Positions 27,555-39,342 are shown, counted from the stretch's first letter. The stretch: 64,000 nt of DNA from RBG-16-66-20 sp040752005 (GCA_040752005.1 JBFMFX010000002.1:124001-188000); one strand, 5' to 3'. The notes: a model not told the origin generated them from the sequence alone. Translations and numbers: made by a program.

Positions 27555-28313
27555 GTGGTCACCTACGAGTACCCGCTCAACGAGCGCATCCGGACATTGC
27601 TGCGCCTGGAGGATCTGTTCGAGCGCTCGCGCCACTACATCGCGCGCACCGATCCGCTCGATCATCACGTCGCGCTGCTCACGCTCTTCGAGATCCTGGA
27701 AGTCGCCAGCCGCGCCGACCTCAAGTCCGACCTGCTGCAGGAACTGGAGCGCCAGAAGCAGGTCCTGCTCACGTTCCGTAACAACCCGGAGATCTCCGAG
27801 GAGGCGCTCAACGGCGTGCTGCGCGACATCGAGCAGGCGTCGGCGGCGCTGTTTTCCATGACCGGGCGCATCGGCCAGTACCTGCGCGAGAACGAGTGGC
27901 TGATGTCCATCAAGCAGCGCACCGGCATTCCCGGCGGCACCTGCGAATTCGACCTGCCCTCCTACCACTACTGGCTGCATCGCCCGGCCGAGGAGCGGAT
28001 CGGCCAGCTCGCCGCATGGACGAGCCCGCTCTATCCGCTGCGCGACGGCACGGCGATCATCCTGCGCATCCTGCGCGAGTCGGGCAAACCCCAGATGCTC
28101 GTCGCGCCGCTCGGCACCTTCCAGCAGATGCTGGGCGGGCGCATCGCGCAGATGCTGCGCGTGCGGCTGGAGGACGGCCTCGCCTGCGTGCCGGAGATCA
28201 GCGCCAACAAGTACGTGCTCAACATCCGCTTTCTTGCCCAGAACGGCGAAGAGGCGCGCGCCAAGACCGCCGACTGGGACGTCCACTTCGAGCTCACCTT
28301 CTGCAACCTGTGA
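27555..28313 (+). CDS. zapD: Cell division protein ZapD
   Basis: 252 residues of the ZapD (YacF) family, which bundles FtsZ filaments. It begins YEYPLNERIRTLLRLEDLFER and has FNV-type core motifs: HVALLTLFEILEVASRADLKSDLLQELERQ, DLPSYHYWLHRP, and a C-terminal beta region ending DWDVHFELTFCNL. A GTG at 27555 (GTG-GTC-ACC) is the start nearest to the conserved sequence; upstream open frame is rejected. yacG overlaps its end. The coaE-zapD-yacG order is conserved in beta- and gammaproteobacteria. Confidence 0.95.
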   Translation: MVTYEYPLNERIRTLLRLEDLFERSRHYIARTDPLDHHVALLTLFEILEVASRADLKSDLLQELERQKQVLLTFRNNPEISEEALNGVLRDIEQASAALFSMTGRIGQYLRENEWLMSIKQRTGIPGGTCEFDLPSYHYWLHRPAEERIGQLAAWTSPLYPLRDGTAIILRILRESGKPQMLVAPLGTFQQMLGGRIAQMLRVRLEDGLACVPEISANKYVLNIRFLAQNGEEARAKTADWDVHFELTFCNL

Positions 28314-28486
28314 GGCTCGTGCCCTGCCCGCGCTGCGGCAAGCCCGCGCCGTTCGCGCCGGAAAATCCCTGGCGCCCCTTCTGCAGCGAACGCTGCAAGG
28401 CGATTGACCTCGGCAAGTGGGCGGCCGACGAATACCGCGTACCCGCCGAGGAAGAGACGGACGCGAGCGAGGAGCCGCGCGAGTAG
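28310..28486 (+). CDS. yacG: DNA gyrase inhibitor YacG (zinc-ribbon)
   Basis: A 58-residue zinc protein starting at a GTG that overlaps the zapD stop (GTGA). The metal ligands C6-x2-C9-x15-C25-x3-C29 match the YacG spacing exactly. AIDLGKWAADEYRVP and an acidic tail follow. YacG binds GyrB and blocks gyrase DNA binding in Escherichia coli. It is small enough to be missed by automatic calling. Confidence 0.93.
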   Translation: MRLVPCPRCGKPAPFAPENPWRPFCSERCKAIDLGKWAADEYRVPAEEETDASEEPRE

Positions 28487-28555
28487 CGTTTTGCGCCGCC
28501 CGGCGCCGGCGCCTTTTCCCGGTGCCGCGCCGCGCACCGCTTGGCGCGGGCCCCG

Positions 28556-29467
28556 CTACCGCTCCCACGCCCCGCGGATCATCGCGATGCCGTGCGCGCC
28601 CGCCATGCGCGCTTCGTGCAGGTCGGCGCACCGGAGACCGCCGATCGCGTAGACCGGGATCGAGGCGCCGCGCGCGATCGCGGCGAAGCGCTCCCAGCCG
28701 AGCGGCGTCGCGCCCGGGTGGGTCGCGGTTTCCTTCACCGGCCCGAGCACCGCGAAATCCATTCCCAGCGCCATCGCGCGCTCCAGTTCCTCGCGCGTGT
28801 GGCAGGACGCGCCGGCAAGGCCGCCTTGCGGCCGCGCCGCCGCCCGCATCAGCTCGGCAGCCGAGTAGTGCATGCCGTCGCCGATCGCGGGACCGCCGCC
28901 CACGAGCACTCTCGCGCCGTGCCGGTGCGCGGTCTCGACGACGCGGCGCGCGAAAGCCTCGCGATCGGCAAGCTCCCGGTCGCGTACCTGCACCAGCCGC
29001 AGTCCTTCCCGCAGCCTGCGTTCGAGCGCTTCCAGGCTCGCCTGCACGCCCATGCGGGCGGCATCCGTGATCGCGTATTCGAGCGGAAGCGCAAGCGCCG
29101 CGAGCACCGGCGCGTTCGCCGGCAGCATCGGCTCGGCCATCGGCGCGTCGAGCCGCTGCCAGGCGAAGGCCTGATTTTCGTGCGGATGCGGCTCGCCCGA
29201 CCACTCGGTGACGCGGAAGAAGTTGATGCGCACGTGCGCGTGTTCGTACACATGCTCGCGCGTGATCCACGGGTAGGCGCAGCGCACCTCGATCCCGAGT
29301 TCCTCGGCCAGCTCGCGCGCGATCGCTTCGCGCGCCGACTCGCCCGTGTGGATTTTGCCGCCCGGAAACTCCCACCAGCCGGCGTACACCTTGCCGGCGG
29401 GACGCCGCGCGAGAAGGAAACTGCCGTCGGCGCGCTCGATGACCGCCGCGGCGACTTCGACGGGCAC
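28556..29467 (-). CDS. Nudix hydrolase fused to a ThiE-like (thiamine-phosphate synthase family) domain
   Basis: 303 residues. Residues 1-130 are a MutT-type Nudix domain with a full Nudix box (GGKIHTGESAREAIARELAEELG, about 36-58). Residues about 135-300 form a ThiE/TenI-like barrel (RLREGLRLVQVRDRELADREAF, HRHGARVLVGGG, GASCHTREELERAMALGMDFAVLGPVKETATHPGATPLGWE). The barrel keeps the TIM-like phosphate loop but belongs to a branch whose activity is unclear. The start GTG shares one base with the ATPase stop (TAGTG). This fusion is common after argJ in betaproteobacteria; a house-cleaning role in nucleotide or thiamine metabolism is inferred. Confidence 0.9.
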   Translation of the reverse strand: MPVEVAAAVIERADGSFLLARRPAGKVYAGWWEFPGGKIHTGESAREAIARELAEELGIEVRCAYPWITREHVYEHAHVRINFFRVTEWSGEPHPHENQAFAWQRLDAPMAEPMLPANAPVLAALALPLEYAITDAARMGVQASLEALERRLREGLRLVQVRDRELADREAFARRVVETAHRHGARVLVGGGPAIGDGMHYSAAELMRAAARPQGGLAGASCHTREELERAMALGMDFAVLGPVKETATHPGATPLGWERFAAIARGASIPVYAIGGLRCADLHEARMAGAHGIAMIRGAWER

Positions 29468-30357
29468 TACCGTTTCTGCTTGGCGCGCCGGCCCGCGCCG
29501 TCGCCGTTCATGCGGCGCCCCGCCCAGTCGCGGGCGAACTGATAAGCGACGCGGCCGCTTCGGGAGCCGCGTGCAAGCGACCATTGCAGCGCCTCCTCGC
29601 GCGCGGCTGCGGCCTCGTGCGCCGAGCAGCCGAGCACCTTCAGCCAGTGCGCGACGATGGCGAGGTACTCGTCCTGGTCGAAGGGATAGAACGACACCCA
29701 CAGACCGAAGCGCTCCGAGAGCGAGATCTTCTCCTCGACCGTCTCGCCCGGGTGGATCTCCTCGCCGACGTACTTCGTCTCCAGGTTCTCCGCCATGTAC
29801 TCCGGCATCAGGTGGCGGCGGTTGGAGGTGGCGTAGATCAGCATGTTCTCCGAGGTGGTGGCGATCGAGCCGTCGAGCGCCACCTTCAGCGCAATATAGC
29901 CCTCCTCGTCGCCGTGAAACGTGAGGTCGTCGCAGAAGACGATGAAGCGCTCGGGCCGTCCGGCAAGCACGTCGGTGATCTCCGGCAGGTCCACGAGGTC
30001 GTTCTTCTCCACCTCGACCAGGCGCAGCCCCTGCCGGTGGTACTTGTTGAGCAGACCCTTCACGATCGAGGACTTGCCGGTGCCGCGCGCACCGGTCAGG
30101 AGCACGTTGTTTGCCGGCCGGCCTTCGAGGAACTGGCGCGTGTTCTGCTCCACGCGCGCGATCTGCGCGCCGATGCCCTGCAGGTCGGCGAGCCGGATGC
30201 GGTGCACGTGCTTCACCGGCTGCAGCCACCCGCGCCCCGCCGGCCCCGCGGCCCGGCGCCAGCGAAACGCGATGCTCGCGTTCCAGTCGGTTTCGGGCGG
30301 CGGTGGCGGCAGCACCTGATCGAGGCGTGCAAGGATTTTTTCCAGCTCCCGGCTCAT
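29467..30357 (-). CDS. DUF815-type P-loop ATPase
   Basis: A 296-residue ATP-binding protein with Walker A GARGTGKSS (about 89-97) and Walker B FIVFCDDLTF (about 139-148). Also conserved are LDGSIATTSENMLIYATSNRRHLMPE, typical of DUF815, and GLWVSFYPFDQDEYLAIV in the lid. No activity is known. The ATG overlaps the argJ stop (ATGA), and its own stop shares one base with the Nudix start, so argJ, this gene and the Nudix gene are translated as one unit. Confidence 0.9.
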   Translation of the reverse strand: MSRELEKILARLDQVLPPPPPETDWNASIAFRWRRAAGPAGRGWLQPVKHVHRIRLADLQGIGAQIARVEQNTRQFLEGRPANNVLLTGARGTGKSSIVKGLLNKYHRQGLRLVEVEKNDLVDLPEITDVLAGRPERFIVFCDDLTFHGDEEGYIALKVALDGSIATTSENMLIYATSNRRHLMPEYMAENLETKYVGEEIHPGETVEEKISLSERFGLWVSFYPFDQDEYLAIVAHWLKVLGCSAHEAAAAREEALQWSLARGSRSGRVAYQFARDWAGRRMNGDGAGRRAKQKR

Positions 30358-31564
30358 GTTCGATACTCGGCGTTGATCTTGACGTAGTCGCAGGACAGGT
30401 CGCAGGTCCACACGGTCGCCTGCGCGCGACCGCGGTTCAGAACCACGCGCACCGCGAATTCCGGCTTGCGCATGGCGGCGACACCCTGCTCCTCGCGGTA
30501 GGCGGGGTGGCGCGCGCCGCCCTTCGCGACCGGCACGTCGTCCAGATACAGGTCCACGCGCGCGGCGTCCAGCCCCGGCACTCCGGCGCGCCCCACCGCG
30601 GCGAGGATCCGGCCGAGGTTCGGATCGGAGGCGAAGAACGCCGTCTTCACCAGCGGCGAATGCGCGATCGCGTACGCGACCTGCCTGCATTCGGCTTCGC
30701 TGCGGCCCTTTTCCACGCGCACGGTAACGAACTTGGTCGCGCCCTCGGCGTCGCGCACGATCGCCTGCGCGAGCCGCTCGGCGATCCCGTCGATCGCACC
30801 CTGGAGCGCCGCACGGTCTGTCGTCGAGCGCACCCGCGGCCCGCGTCCGGTGGCCAGACACAGGAAGGCGTCGTTGGTCGAGGTGTCGCCGTCCACCGTG
30901 ATGGCGTTGAACGAGCGGGCGGCGGCGGCGCGCGTGATGCGCTGCAGCTCGCCGCGCCCGACGCCCGCGTCGGTCGCGATGAACGCGAGCATGGTGGCCA
31001 TGTCCGGGCGGATCATTCCGGCGCCCTTCGCGATCCCGGTCACGGTCGCTTCTTCACCGGCGAGCCGCACCCTGCACGATGCGGCCTTCGGCACGGTGTC
31101 GGTGGTCATGATCGCCTCGGCGGCCGCCGCCCAGTGGTCGGCCTTCAGGTCAGCGACCGCGGCCGGCAGTCCGGCGACGATGCGCTCGACCGGCAGCGGC
31201 TCCATGATGACGCCGGTGGAAAACGGCAGCACCTCACCGGCGCTGCAGCCGATGAGACGCGCAACCGCGGCGCACACCGCCTGCGCGCGCCGGATGCCGT
31301 CGGCGCCGGTGCCCGCGTTGGCGTTTCCCGTATTCACCACCAGCGCGCGCACGGCGTTGCGCAGGTTGCGCTTCGCCAGCACGACCGGCGCCGCGCAGAA
31401 GCGGTTGCGCGTGAACACCCCGGCGACCGTGGCGCCGGGCGCGAGGCGCATCACGAGCAGGTCGCGCCGCCCGGGCTTTCTCACCCCCGCCCTGGCGGTG
31501 CCCAGCTCCACGCCCGCGACCGGCAAGAGCGCCGCCGGGTCCGGCGGCGCGAGATTCACCGCCA

Positions 31565-31565
<1 letters not shown>
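30354..31565 (-). CDS. argJ: Glutamate N-acetyltransferase / amino-acid acetyltransferase
   Basis: A bifunctional arginine-pathway enzyme: it recycles the acetyl group from acetylornithine to glutamate and may also use acetyl-CoA. The 403-residue precursor cleaves itself before Thr 191 in KGAGMIRPDMATMLAF. GELRI-like and VNTGNANAGTG, STGVIMEPLP, DGDTSTNDAF and DPNLGRILAAVG are present, and it ends CDLSCDYVKINAEYRT as in the family. The ATG shares a base with the secA stop (TGATG). Confidence 0.97.
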
Positions 31566-34384
<2,819 letters not shown>

Positions 34385-34450
34385 CAACCGGCGGCGGAAA
34401 TCGGGGGCCGAAGGCGTGAACGCCCCGGGTGAAAACGCGCCATGTTAGCA

Positions 34451-34473
34451 CGGCGGGGCGCGCCGCCCCGCCG
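34451..34473. terminator. GC-rich hairpin between the M23 gene and secA
   Basis: A 9-bp perfect stem CGGCGGGGC / GCCCCGCCG with a 5-base loop lies 14 bases after the M23 stop and about 65 bases before the secA ATG. It has no T-run. It is the only structure in the 103-base gap and would separate the two same-strand units. Confidence 0.5.
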
Positions 34474-34487
34474 CGCGGCGCGGCCGG

Positions 34488-35435
34488 CTACCTGCGGTTG
34501 GCGGCGAGCGCGGGCGGGTTCTGCGCCATGAGGAAGCGCGCCGGGTTCTGCGGCGTGCCGCGGAAACGCACCTCGAAGTGCAGGTGCGGGCCTGTCGAGC
34601 GCCCGGTGTTGCCGCTGTCGGCGATGCGCCGGCCGCGCTGCACGATGTCGCCCTCCTTGACCGCGACCCGCGACAGGTGCGCGTAGCGCGTGACGAGTTC
34701 GTTGCCGTGGTCGATGTCCACCATCAGACCGTACTGCGGGTGAAAGCCGGCGAACTGCACCACGCCGCCGGCGGCGGCAACCACGGGAGTGCCGACGTCG
34801 GTAATGAAGTCAATGCCCTCGTGCATCGCCTGCTGGCCGGTGAACGGGTCAATGCGCCAGCCGAAACCCGAGGCGTTGAACGGGGCATTCACCGGCAGCA
34901 TGGTCGGCAGCGCCTTTTTCTTCACCGTCTGCTCGAAGAGCTGCGCCTCCAGCAGCCCGAGCATGTCGGACTTGCTCTCCACCTGGCGCGCGAGCAGCGC
35001 CACCTTGTCGCTCAGCTGCCCGAGCGTGAGGTCCTGCGGCGGAATGACGGTGGACTGCGCCCCGCCCATGCCGGGCGACTCGGCGAAGCGGAACTCCTGC
35101 GGCCGGATCCCGGCCAGGGCCGAGATCCGCTCGCCGAGCGCGTCCAGGCGCGCCAGCTGCGCCTGCATCTCGCCGATCCTGACCGCCATCGCGTTCAGGT
35201 TCTGCTGCACGAACTCGCGCGAGCGCTCGGTTTCGCCGCGCACCGCGGCAAGCATCAGCTGGTGCACCAGCGGGATGCGGACCTCCATGGCGAGGCGCAG
35301 CGTCAGCCAGTACAGGGCGGCCGTCAGCGCCGCGAGCACGAGCAGAGCGGCGCTGACCGAGGCGAGCACATGGCGGGCCGAGAGCGTCAGAGTCCGCGCC
35401 TTGGCGAGCCGGTTCGAGATCAAGATAATCTGCAC
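34488..35435 (-). CDS. M23 (LytM) family peptidase, membrane-anchored with coiled coil
   Basis: 315 residues: a short cytoplasmic start (ISNRLAKARTLTLSARH), one membrane helix at about 26-48, and a coiled-coil region at about 65-180 rich in Glu/Gln/Leu. The LytM domain (about 185-300) has HEGIDF, the zinc His/Asp pair, and HLHFEVRF. An intact metal site suggests a real endopeptidase acting on peptidoglycan cross-links. The start is a GTG at 35435 with AGGAGG upstream. It is divergent from the DciA-like gene by only 22 bases and lies between secA and lpxC, a common betaproteobacterial place. Confidence 0.92.
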   Translation of the reverse strand: MQIILISNRLAKARTLTLSARHVLASVSAALLVLAALTAALYWLTLRLAMEVRIPLVHQLMLAAVRGETERSREFVQQNLNAMAVRIGEMQAQLARLDALGERISALAGIRPQEFRFAESPGMGGAQSTVIPPQDLTLGQLSDKVALLARQVESKSDMLGLLEAQLFEQTVKKKALPTMLPVNAPFNASGFGWRIDPFTGQQAMHEGIDFITDVGTPVVAAAGGVVQFAGFHPQYGLMVDIDHGNELVTRYAHLSRVAVKEGDIVQRGRRIADSGNTGRSTGPHLHFEVRFRGTPQNPARFLMAQNPPALAANRR

Positions 35436-35457
35436 GTAGCCTCCTCACGTTATCTGC

Positions 35458-35949
35458 GTGCACCCTTACAGAATCGGCCGGCTGCTGGAATCCGAACCCG
35501 GCTTGCAACCGGTAGTGGCCAAGGCGCTCGAAATCGGCGCTGCGGCCCGACTCTGTTCTTCTTTCTTGCCGTCCGATCTCGCCCGCAGGGTCCGGGCGGC
35601 GAACCTGAAGGACGGTCAGCTTGTGATTCTCGCCGCCACTCCCGCGGCGGCGGCCAAGCTCAGGCTCCTGTCCGAGGGCCTTTGCAAATTCCTGTCAAAC
35701 GAGGGCCTGAAGGTTAAAGGACTTTCCGTGAGGGTGCAACCCGAGGCGCTCGCGGCCAAGCCCCCGCCGGCCGCCCCGCGCTGGCTTACGGCGCGTGCGC
35801 TCGCGGCGCTCGGTCGCCTGTACGAGACAATGGCTGAGTCACCCGCCCGACAAGCTCTCAAAAACCTTCTCGATCATCAGCTTAGGCGGGCGCCTGGCGC
35901 AGCAGCCCGATCGCGCCGGCCGGCGCCTCCTCGGCGCGCTCGAAAGTGA
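35458..35949 (+). CDS. DciA-like protein (DUF721)
   Basis: 163 residues of the DciA/DUF721 family, whose members load replicative helicase DnaB in bacteria without DnaC/DnaI. The family part is at residues 1-~140: an N-terminal helix (RIGRLLESEPGLQPVVAKALEI), the KH-like core DLARRVRAANLKDGQLVILAATPAAAAKLRLL and ETMAESPARQALKNLL. The last ~23 residues (Arg/Pro/Ala-rich) are encoded antisense to the end of lpxC, with a 68-base tail-to-tail overlap. The start is a GTG at 35458 without a clear RBS. The helicase-loading role is from the family only. Confidence 0.78.
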   Translation: MHPYRIGRLLESEPGLQPVVAKALEIGAAARLCSSFLPSDLARRVRAANLKDGQLVILAATPAAAAKLRLLSEGLCKFLSNEGLKVKGLSVRVQPEALAAKPPPAAPRWLTARALAALGRLYETMAESPARQALKNLLDHQLRRAPGAAARSRRPAPPRRARK

Positions 35950-36799
35950 CCGGCTCCAGCGCATCGCGCTCGGCCAGCAGCGCGAGCAGCAGCCGGTTGT
36001 TGAGCGTGTGCCCGGACTTGTAGGCGCTGAAGGCCCCGAGCAGCGGCCCGCCGAGCAGGTACAAATCGCCGATCGCGTCCAGCACCTTGTGGCGGATGAA
36101 CTCGTCGGCGAAGCGAAGGCCGTCGGCGTTCAGCACCCGGTATTCGTCCAGCACCACCGCGTTCTCCAGCCCGCCCCCGAGCGCCAGGCCCGATTCGCGC
36201 AGGTCCTCGACGTCCTGCATGAAGCCGTAGGTGCGCGCGCGCGCCACCTCGCGCAGATACGACGTTTCGGCAAAATCCACGGTGAGCGAAGTGCCCGAGC
36301 GCGCGATCACCGGGTGCGCGTAGGCGATCGAGAACGTGAGGCGAAAGCCTTCGTAGGGCGCCAGCGCCGCCCAGCGGTCGCCGTCGCGCACTTCGACGCG
36401 CTTCTTCACCCTCAGGAAGCGCTTGGGGGCGTTCTGCTCCTCCAGTCCGGCCTGCTGGATGAGCAGGGCGAAGGGCGCGGCGCTGCCGTCCATGATCGGC
36501 ACCTCGGGGCCGTCCAGGTCCACGTAGGCGTTGTCCACGCCCGATCCGGCGAGCGCCGACATCAGGTGCTCGACGGTGTAGACGCGCGCTTCGCCCTCGA
36601 CCAGGCAGGAGCACAGCCGCGTCTCGCCGACTGCCTCGGCGCGGGCGCGGATCGCGACCGGCGCGGCGAGATCCACGCGGCGAAAGACGATGCCGGTGCC
36701 GGGCTGCGCCGGCCGCAGCACCATCGTCACTTTCTTTCCGGTGTGAAGCCCGACGCCGGTGGCGCGCGCGAGGGACTTGAGCGTCCGTTGCCTGAGCAT
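35882..36799 (-). CDS. lpxC: UDP-3-O-acyl-N-acetylglucosamine deacetylase
   Basis: The committed step of lipid A synthesis, zinc-dependent. In its 305 residues it has GVGLHTGKKV (H19), VEHLMSALAGSGVDN (catalytic Glu 77, zinc His 78), DGSAAPF, HKVLDAIGDLYLLG (His and Asp metal ligands) and GHTLNNRLL. It follows ftsZ at the end of the dcw cluster, separated by an 86-base gap with a hairpin and a -10-like TAGAAT (36809-36814). It therefore may have its own promoter. Confidence 0.97.
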   Translation of the reverse strand: MLRQRTLKSLARATGVGLHTGKKVTMVLRPAQPGTGIVFRRVDLAAPVAIRARAEAVGETRLCSCLVEGEARVYTVEHLMSALAGSGVDNAYVDLDGPEVPIMDGSAAPFALLIQQAGLEEQNAPKRFLRVKKRVEVRDGDRWAALAPYEGFRLTFSIAYAHPVIARSGTSLTVDFAETSYLREVARARTYGFMQDVEDLRESGLALGGGLENAVVLDEYRVLNADGLRFADEFIRHKVLDAIGDLYLLGGPLLGAFSAYKSGHTLNNRLLLALLAERDALEPVTFERAEEAPAGAIGLLRQAPA

Positions 36800-36818
36800 G
36801 CGACAGCGATTCTAGCAA

Positions 36819-36844
36819 GCGCCCCCGGGCAAGGTCGGGGGCGC
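36819..36844 (-). terminator. Terminator-like hairpin after ftsZ
   Basis: A 9-bp stem GCGCCCCCG / CGGGGGCGC with an 8-base loop, followed by TTGCTAGAATC on the transcript. It sits 42 bases after the ftsZ stop and overlaps the place where a -35 box for lpxC would lie. The tail has few T residues, so it may only attenuate read-through from ftsZ into lpxC. Confidence 0.5.
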
Positions 36845-36885
36845 CCGCCTGAATGCGCGCGCGGCCGGCGCCGGGCGCGGCGGCC

Positions 36886-38055
36886 TCAATCGGCCTGCTT
36901 TCTCAGGAACGCCGGAATGTCGTACTTGTCCAGCCCGCTCGCCGCGAGCGCCTCCACCTGCGCGGCGCGGTCGCGCCGCCGGATCACGGCCGGGATCTCG
37001 GCGAGCGCTCCGTAGTCCGGCGCAGCCGGATTCGCCACCGGCTGGTTGTCGGTGCCGGTCTTGTGCGACACCACCAGCTGGGGCTTCGTGGCGCGGGCGA
37101 GCCCCGGCTTGCCGAGGCCGGTGGCGATCACGGTGACGCGCAGCTCGTCGCCGAGCGAGTCGTCGTACACCCCGCCGTGGATGATGGTCGCGTCCTCGGC
37201 GGCGAACGCCCGGATCGCGTTCATCACCTCCCTCGTCTCGCGCAGCTTCAGGCTCGCACGCGAGGCGGTGATGTTGACGAGCACGCCGCGCGCGCCGGAG
37301 AGATTGACCCCGTCGAGCAGCGGACAGGCGATCGCGGCCTCGGCCGCGATGCGGGCGCGGTCGATTCCCGATGCCGCCGCCGAACCCATCATCGCCATGC
37401 CCTGCTCCGACATCACGGTGCGCACGTCCTGGAAGTCCACATTGACCACGCCGTCGCGGTGGATGATGTCCACGATGCCGCTCACGGCGTTGCACAGCAC
37501 GTCGTCGGCGGCCTCGAACGCCTGCGCCTGCGTCACGTCCTCGCCGAGCACCTCCTCCAGCTTGTCGTTCAGGATGACGATGAGCGAGTCCACATGCGGG
37601 GCGATTTCCTCGATGCCGGCCTCGGCGATCTTCATGCGCTTGGAGCCCTCCCAGGCGAAGGGTTTGGTCACCACGGCGACCGTGAGCACGCCGAGCGAGC
37701 GCGCGATCTCGGCGATCACCGGCGCCGCTCCGGTGCCGGTGCCGCCGCCCATGCCGGCGGTGATGAACACCATGTGCGCGCCCTGCAGCGCCTCCTCCAG
37801 CCGCTCGCGCTCGGCGAGCGCGACCGCGCGCGCCTCCTCGGGCCGCGCGCCCGCCCCGAGGCCGCTGGTACCGAGCTGGATCTGGTGTTTCGCCTTGTTG
37901 CGCGAGAGCACCTGCGCGTCGGTGTTGATGGCGATGAACTCCACCTGGCCGATGCCTTTCTCGATCATGTGGTCCACCGCGTTGCCGCCGGCGCCGCCGA
38001 CGCCGATGACGCGGATCACCGGGCCCGCGGGAGTGTCATTGTGCAGTTCGAACAT
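36886..38055 (-). CDS. ftsZ: Cell division protein FtsZ
   Basis: The tubulin-like GTPase that forms the division ring, 389 residues. The GTP loop GGGTGTG is at about 103-109. VGVGGAGGNAVDHM lies near the start, and NLDFADVRTVM is replaced by VNVDFQDVRTVMS. The C-terminal anchor KYDIPAFLRKQAD for FtsA/ZipA follows a linker of about 65 residues. An ATG two codons earlier lies only 3 bases from the strong AAGGAGG. The ATG at 38055 has a 9-base spacing and is preferred. Confidence 0.98.
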   Translation of the reverse strand: MFELHNDTPAGPVIRVIGVGGAGGNAVDHMIEKGIGQVEFIAINTDAQVLSRNKAKHQIQLGTSGLGAGARPEEARAVALAERERLEEALQGAHMVFITAGMGGGTGTGAAPVIAEIARSLGVLTVAVVTKPFAWEGSKRMKIAEAGIEEIAPHVDSLIVILNDKLEEVLGEDVTQAQAFEAADDVLCNAVSGIVDIIHRDGVVNVDFQDVRTVMSEQGMAMMGSAAASGIDRARIAAEAAIACPLLDGVNLSGARGVLVNITASRASLKLRETREVMNAIRAFAAEDATIIHGGVYDDSLGDELRVTVIATGLGKPGLARATKPQLVVSHKTGTDNQPVANPAAPDYGALAEIPAVIRRRDRAAQVEALAASGLDKYDIPAFLRKQAD

Positions 38056-38109
38056 GGTCATACGCCTCCTTGCCTTGGTTGTTGACTGCGTGGTGGAAAA
38101 CAAGCGACA

Positions 38110-39339
38110 TCAGAAATTCCTCTGGAACCATTCGCGCATGCGTCCGAGCGCGGCGCGCACCGACCCCGCCTGGCGCGCCAGGCGCCCCTGGCGCAGGCGC
38201 GCGGCGCCCTCCATCACCAGGCCCATGGCGGTGGCGTAGCGCGGCGTGCGCACCACCTCGGCGAGCGCGCCGCTGTAGCGCGGCACGCCCACCCGCACCG
38301 GCATGTGGAAGATCTCCTCGCCCAGCTCGACCATGCCGCGCATGAGGGCGCTGCCGCCGGTGAGCACGACGCCGGAGGAAAGCAGCTCCTCGTGGCCGGA
38401 CTCGCGCAGCTTCTGCTGCACTAGCGAATACAGCTCCTCGACGCGCGGCTCGATCACCTCGGCGAGCGTCTGGCGCGACATCATGCGCGGCTCGCGCTCG
38501 CCGATGCCCGGCACCTCGATCATCTCGTCGGCCTCGGCGAGCGAGCGCAGCGCGACGCCGTGGCGCACCTTGATCGCCTCGGCCTCCGCCGTCGGCGTCC
38601 TGAGCGCCATCGCGATGTCGTTGGTGATCTGGTCGCCGGCGATCGGAATCACCGCGGTGTGGCGGATCGCGCCGCGGGTGAAGACGGCGAGGTCGGTGGT
38701 GCCGCCGCCGATGTCCACCAGCGCGACGCCGAGCTCCATCTCGTCCTCCGACAGCACCGCGCGCGCCGCGGCGAGCGGCTGCAGGATCAGATCCTCGACT
38801 TCCAGCCCGCAGCGGCGCACGCACTTGACGATGTTCTGCGCCGCCGAGACCGCGCCGGTGACGATGTGCGCCCTCACCTCCAGCCGCACGCCGGACATGC
38901 CGACGGGCTCGCGCACGTCCTCCTGCCCGTCAATGATGAATTCCTGGCGCAGCACGTGCAGGATCTGCTGGTCGTTCGGGATGTTGACCGCGCGCGCGGT
39001 GTCCACCGCGCGCTCGACATCGAGGGCGCTCACCTCACGGTCCTTCACCGCGACCATTCCGGTCGAGTTGAAGCTGCGGATGTGGCTGCCGCAGATTCCG
39101 GTCCAGGCCGAGGCGATCTTGCAGTCGGCCATCAGCTCGGCTTCCTCGAGCGCCTTCTGGATCGCGGCGACGGTGGCCTCGATGTTCACCACCACTCCCT
39201 TTTTCAGGCCCCGCGATTCGTGGCTGCCCATTCCGAGCACGCCGAGGGCGCCGTCGGCGCCCAGCTCGGCCACCAGGGCCGCCACCTTCGAGGTGCCGAT
39301 GTCCAGTCCAACGACGAGGTTGCGGTTTTCCTTCGGCAC
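38110..39339 (-). CDS. ftsA: Cell division protein FtsA
   Basis: The actin-like ATPase that tethers FtsZ to the membrane, 409 residues. It has VVGLDIGTSKVAALVAEL (phosphate 1), the inserted 1C domain, VALVDIGGGTTDLAVF (phosphate 2), GVVLTGGSALMRGMVEL (adenosine), and the amphipathic C-terminal helix ALGRMREWFQRNF. The start is a GTG at 39339, 3 bases after the ftsQ stop. It is followed by ftsZ after 54 bases. Confidence 0.98.
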   Translation of the reverse strand: MPKENRNLVVGLDIGTSKVAALVAELGADGALGVLGMGSHESRGLKKGVVVNIEATVAAIQKALEEAELMADCKIASAWTGICGSHIRSFNSTGMVAVKDREVSALDVERAVDTARAVNIPNDQQILHVLRQEFIIDGQEDVREPVGMSGVRLEVRAHIVTGAVSAAQNIVKCVRRCGLEVEDLILQPLAAARAVLSEDEMELGVALVDIGGGTTDLAVFTRGAIRHTAVIPIAGDQITNDIAMALRTPTAEAEAIKVRHGVALRSLAEADEMIEVPGIGEREPRMMSRQTLAEVIEPRVEELYSLVQQKLRESGHEELLSSGVVLTGGSALMRGMVELGEEIFHMPVRVGVPRYSGALAEVVRTPRYATAMGLVMEGAARLRQGRLARQAGSVRAALGRMREWFQRNF

Positions 39340-39342
39340 GGC

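Noticed and set aside
28487..28555. Intrinsic terminator between yacG and the Nudix gene
   Set aside because: GGCGCCGGCGCC followed by TTTT is present, but the stem has almost no loop and pairs only four bases; too weak to call.
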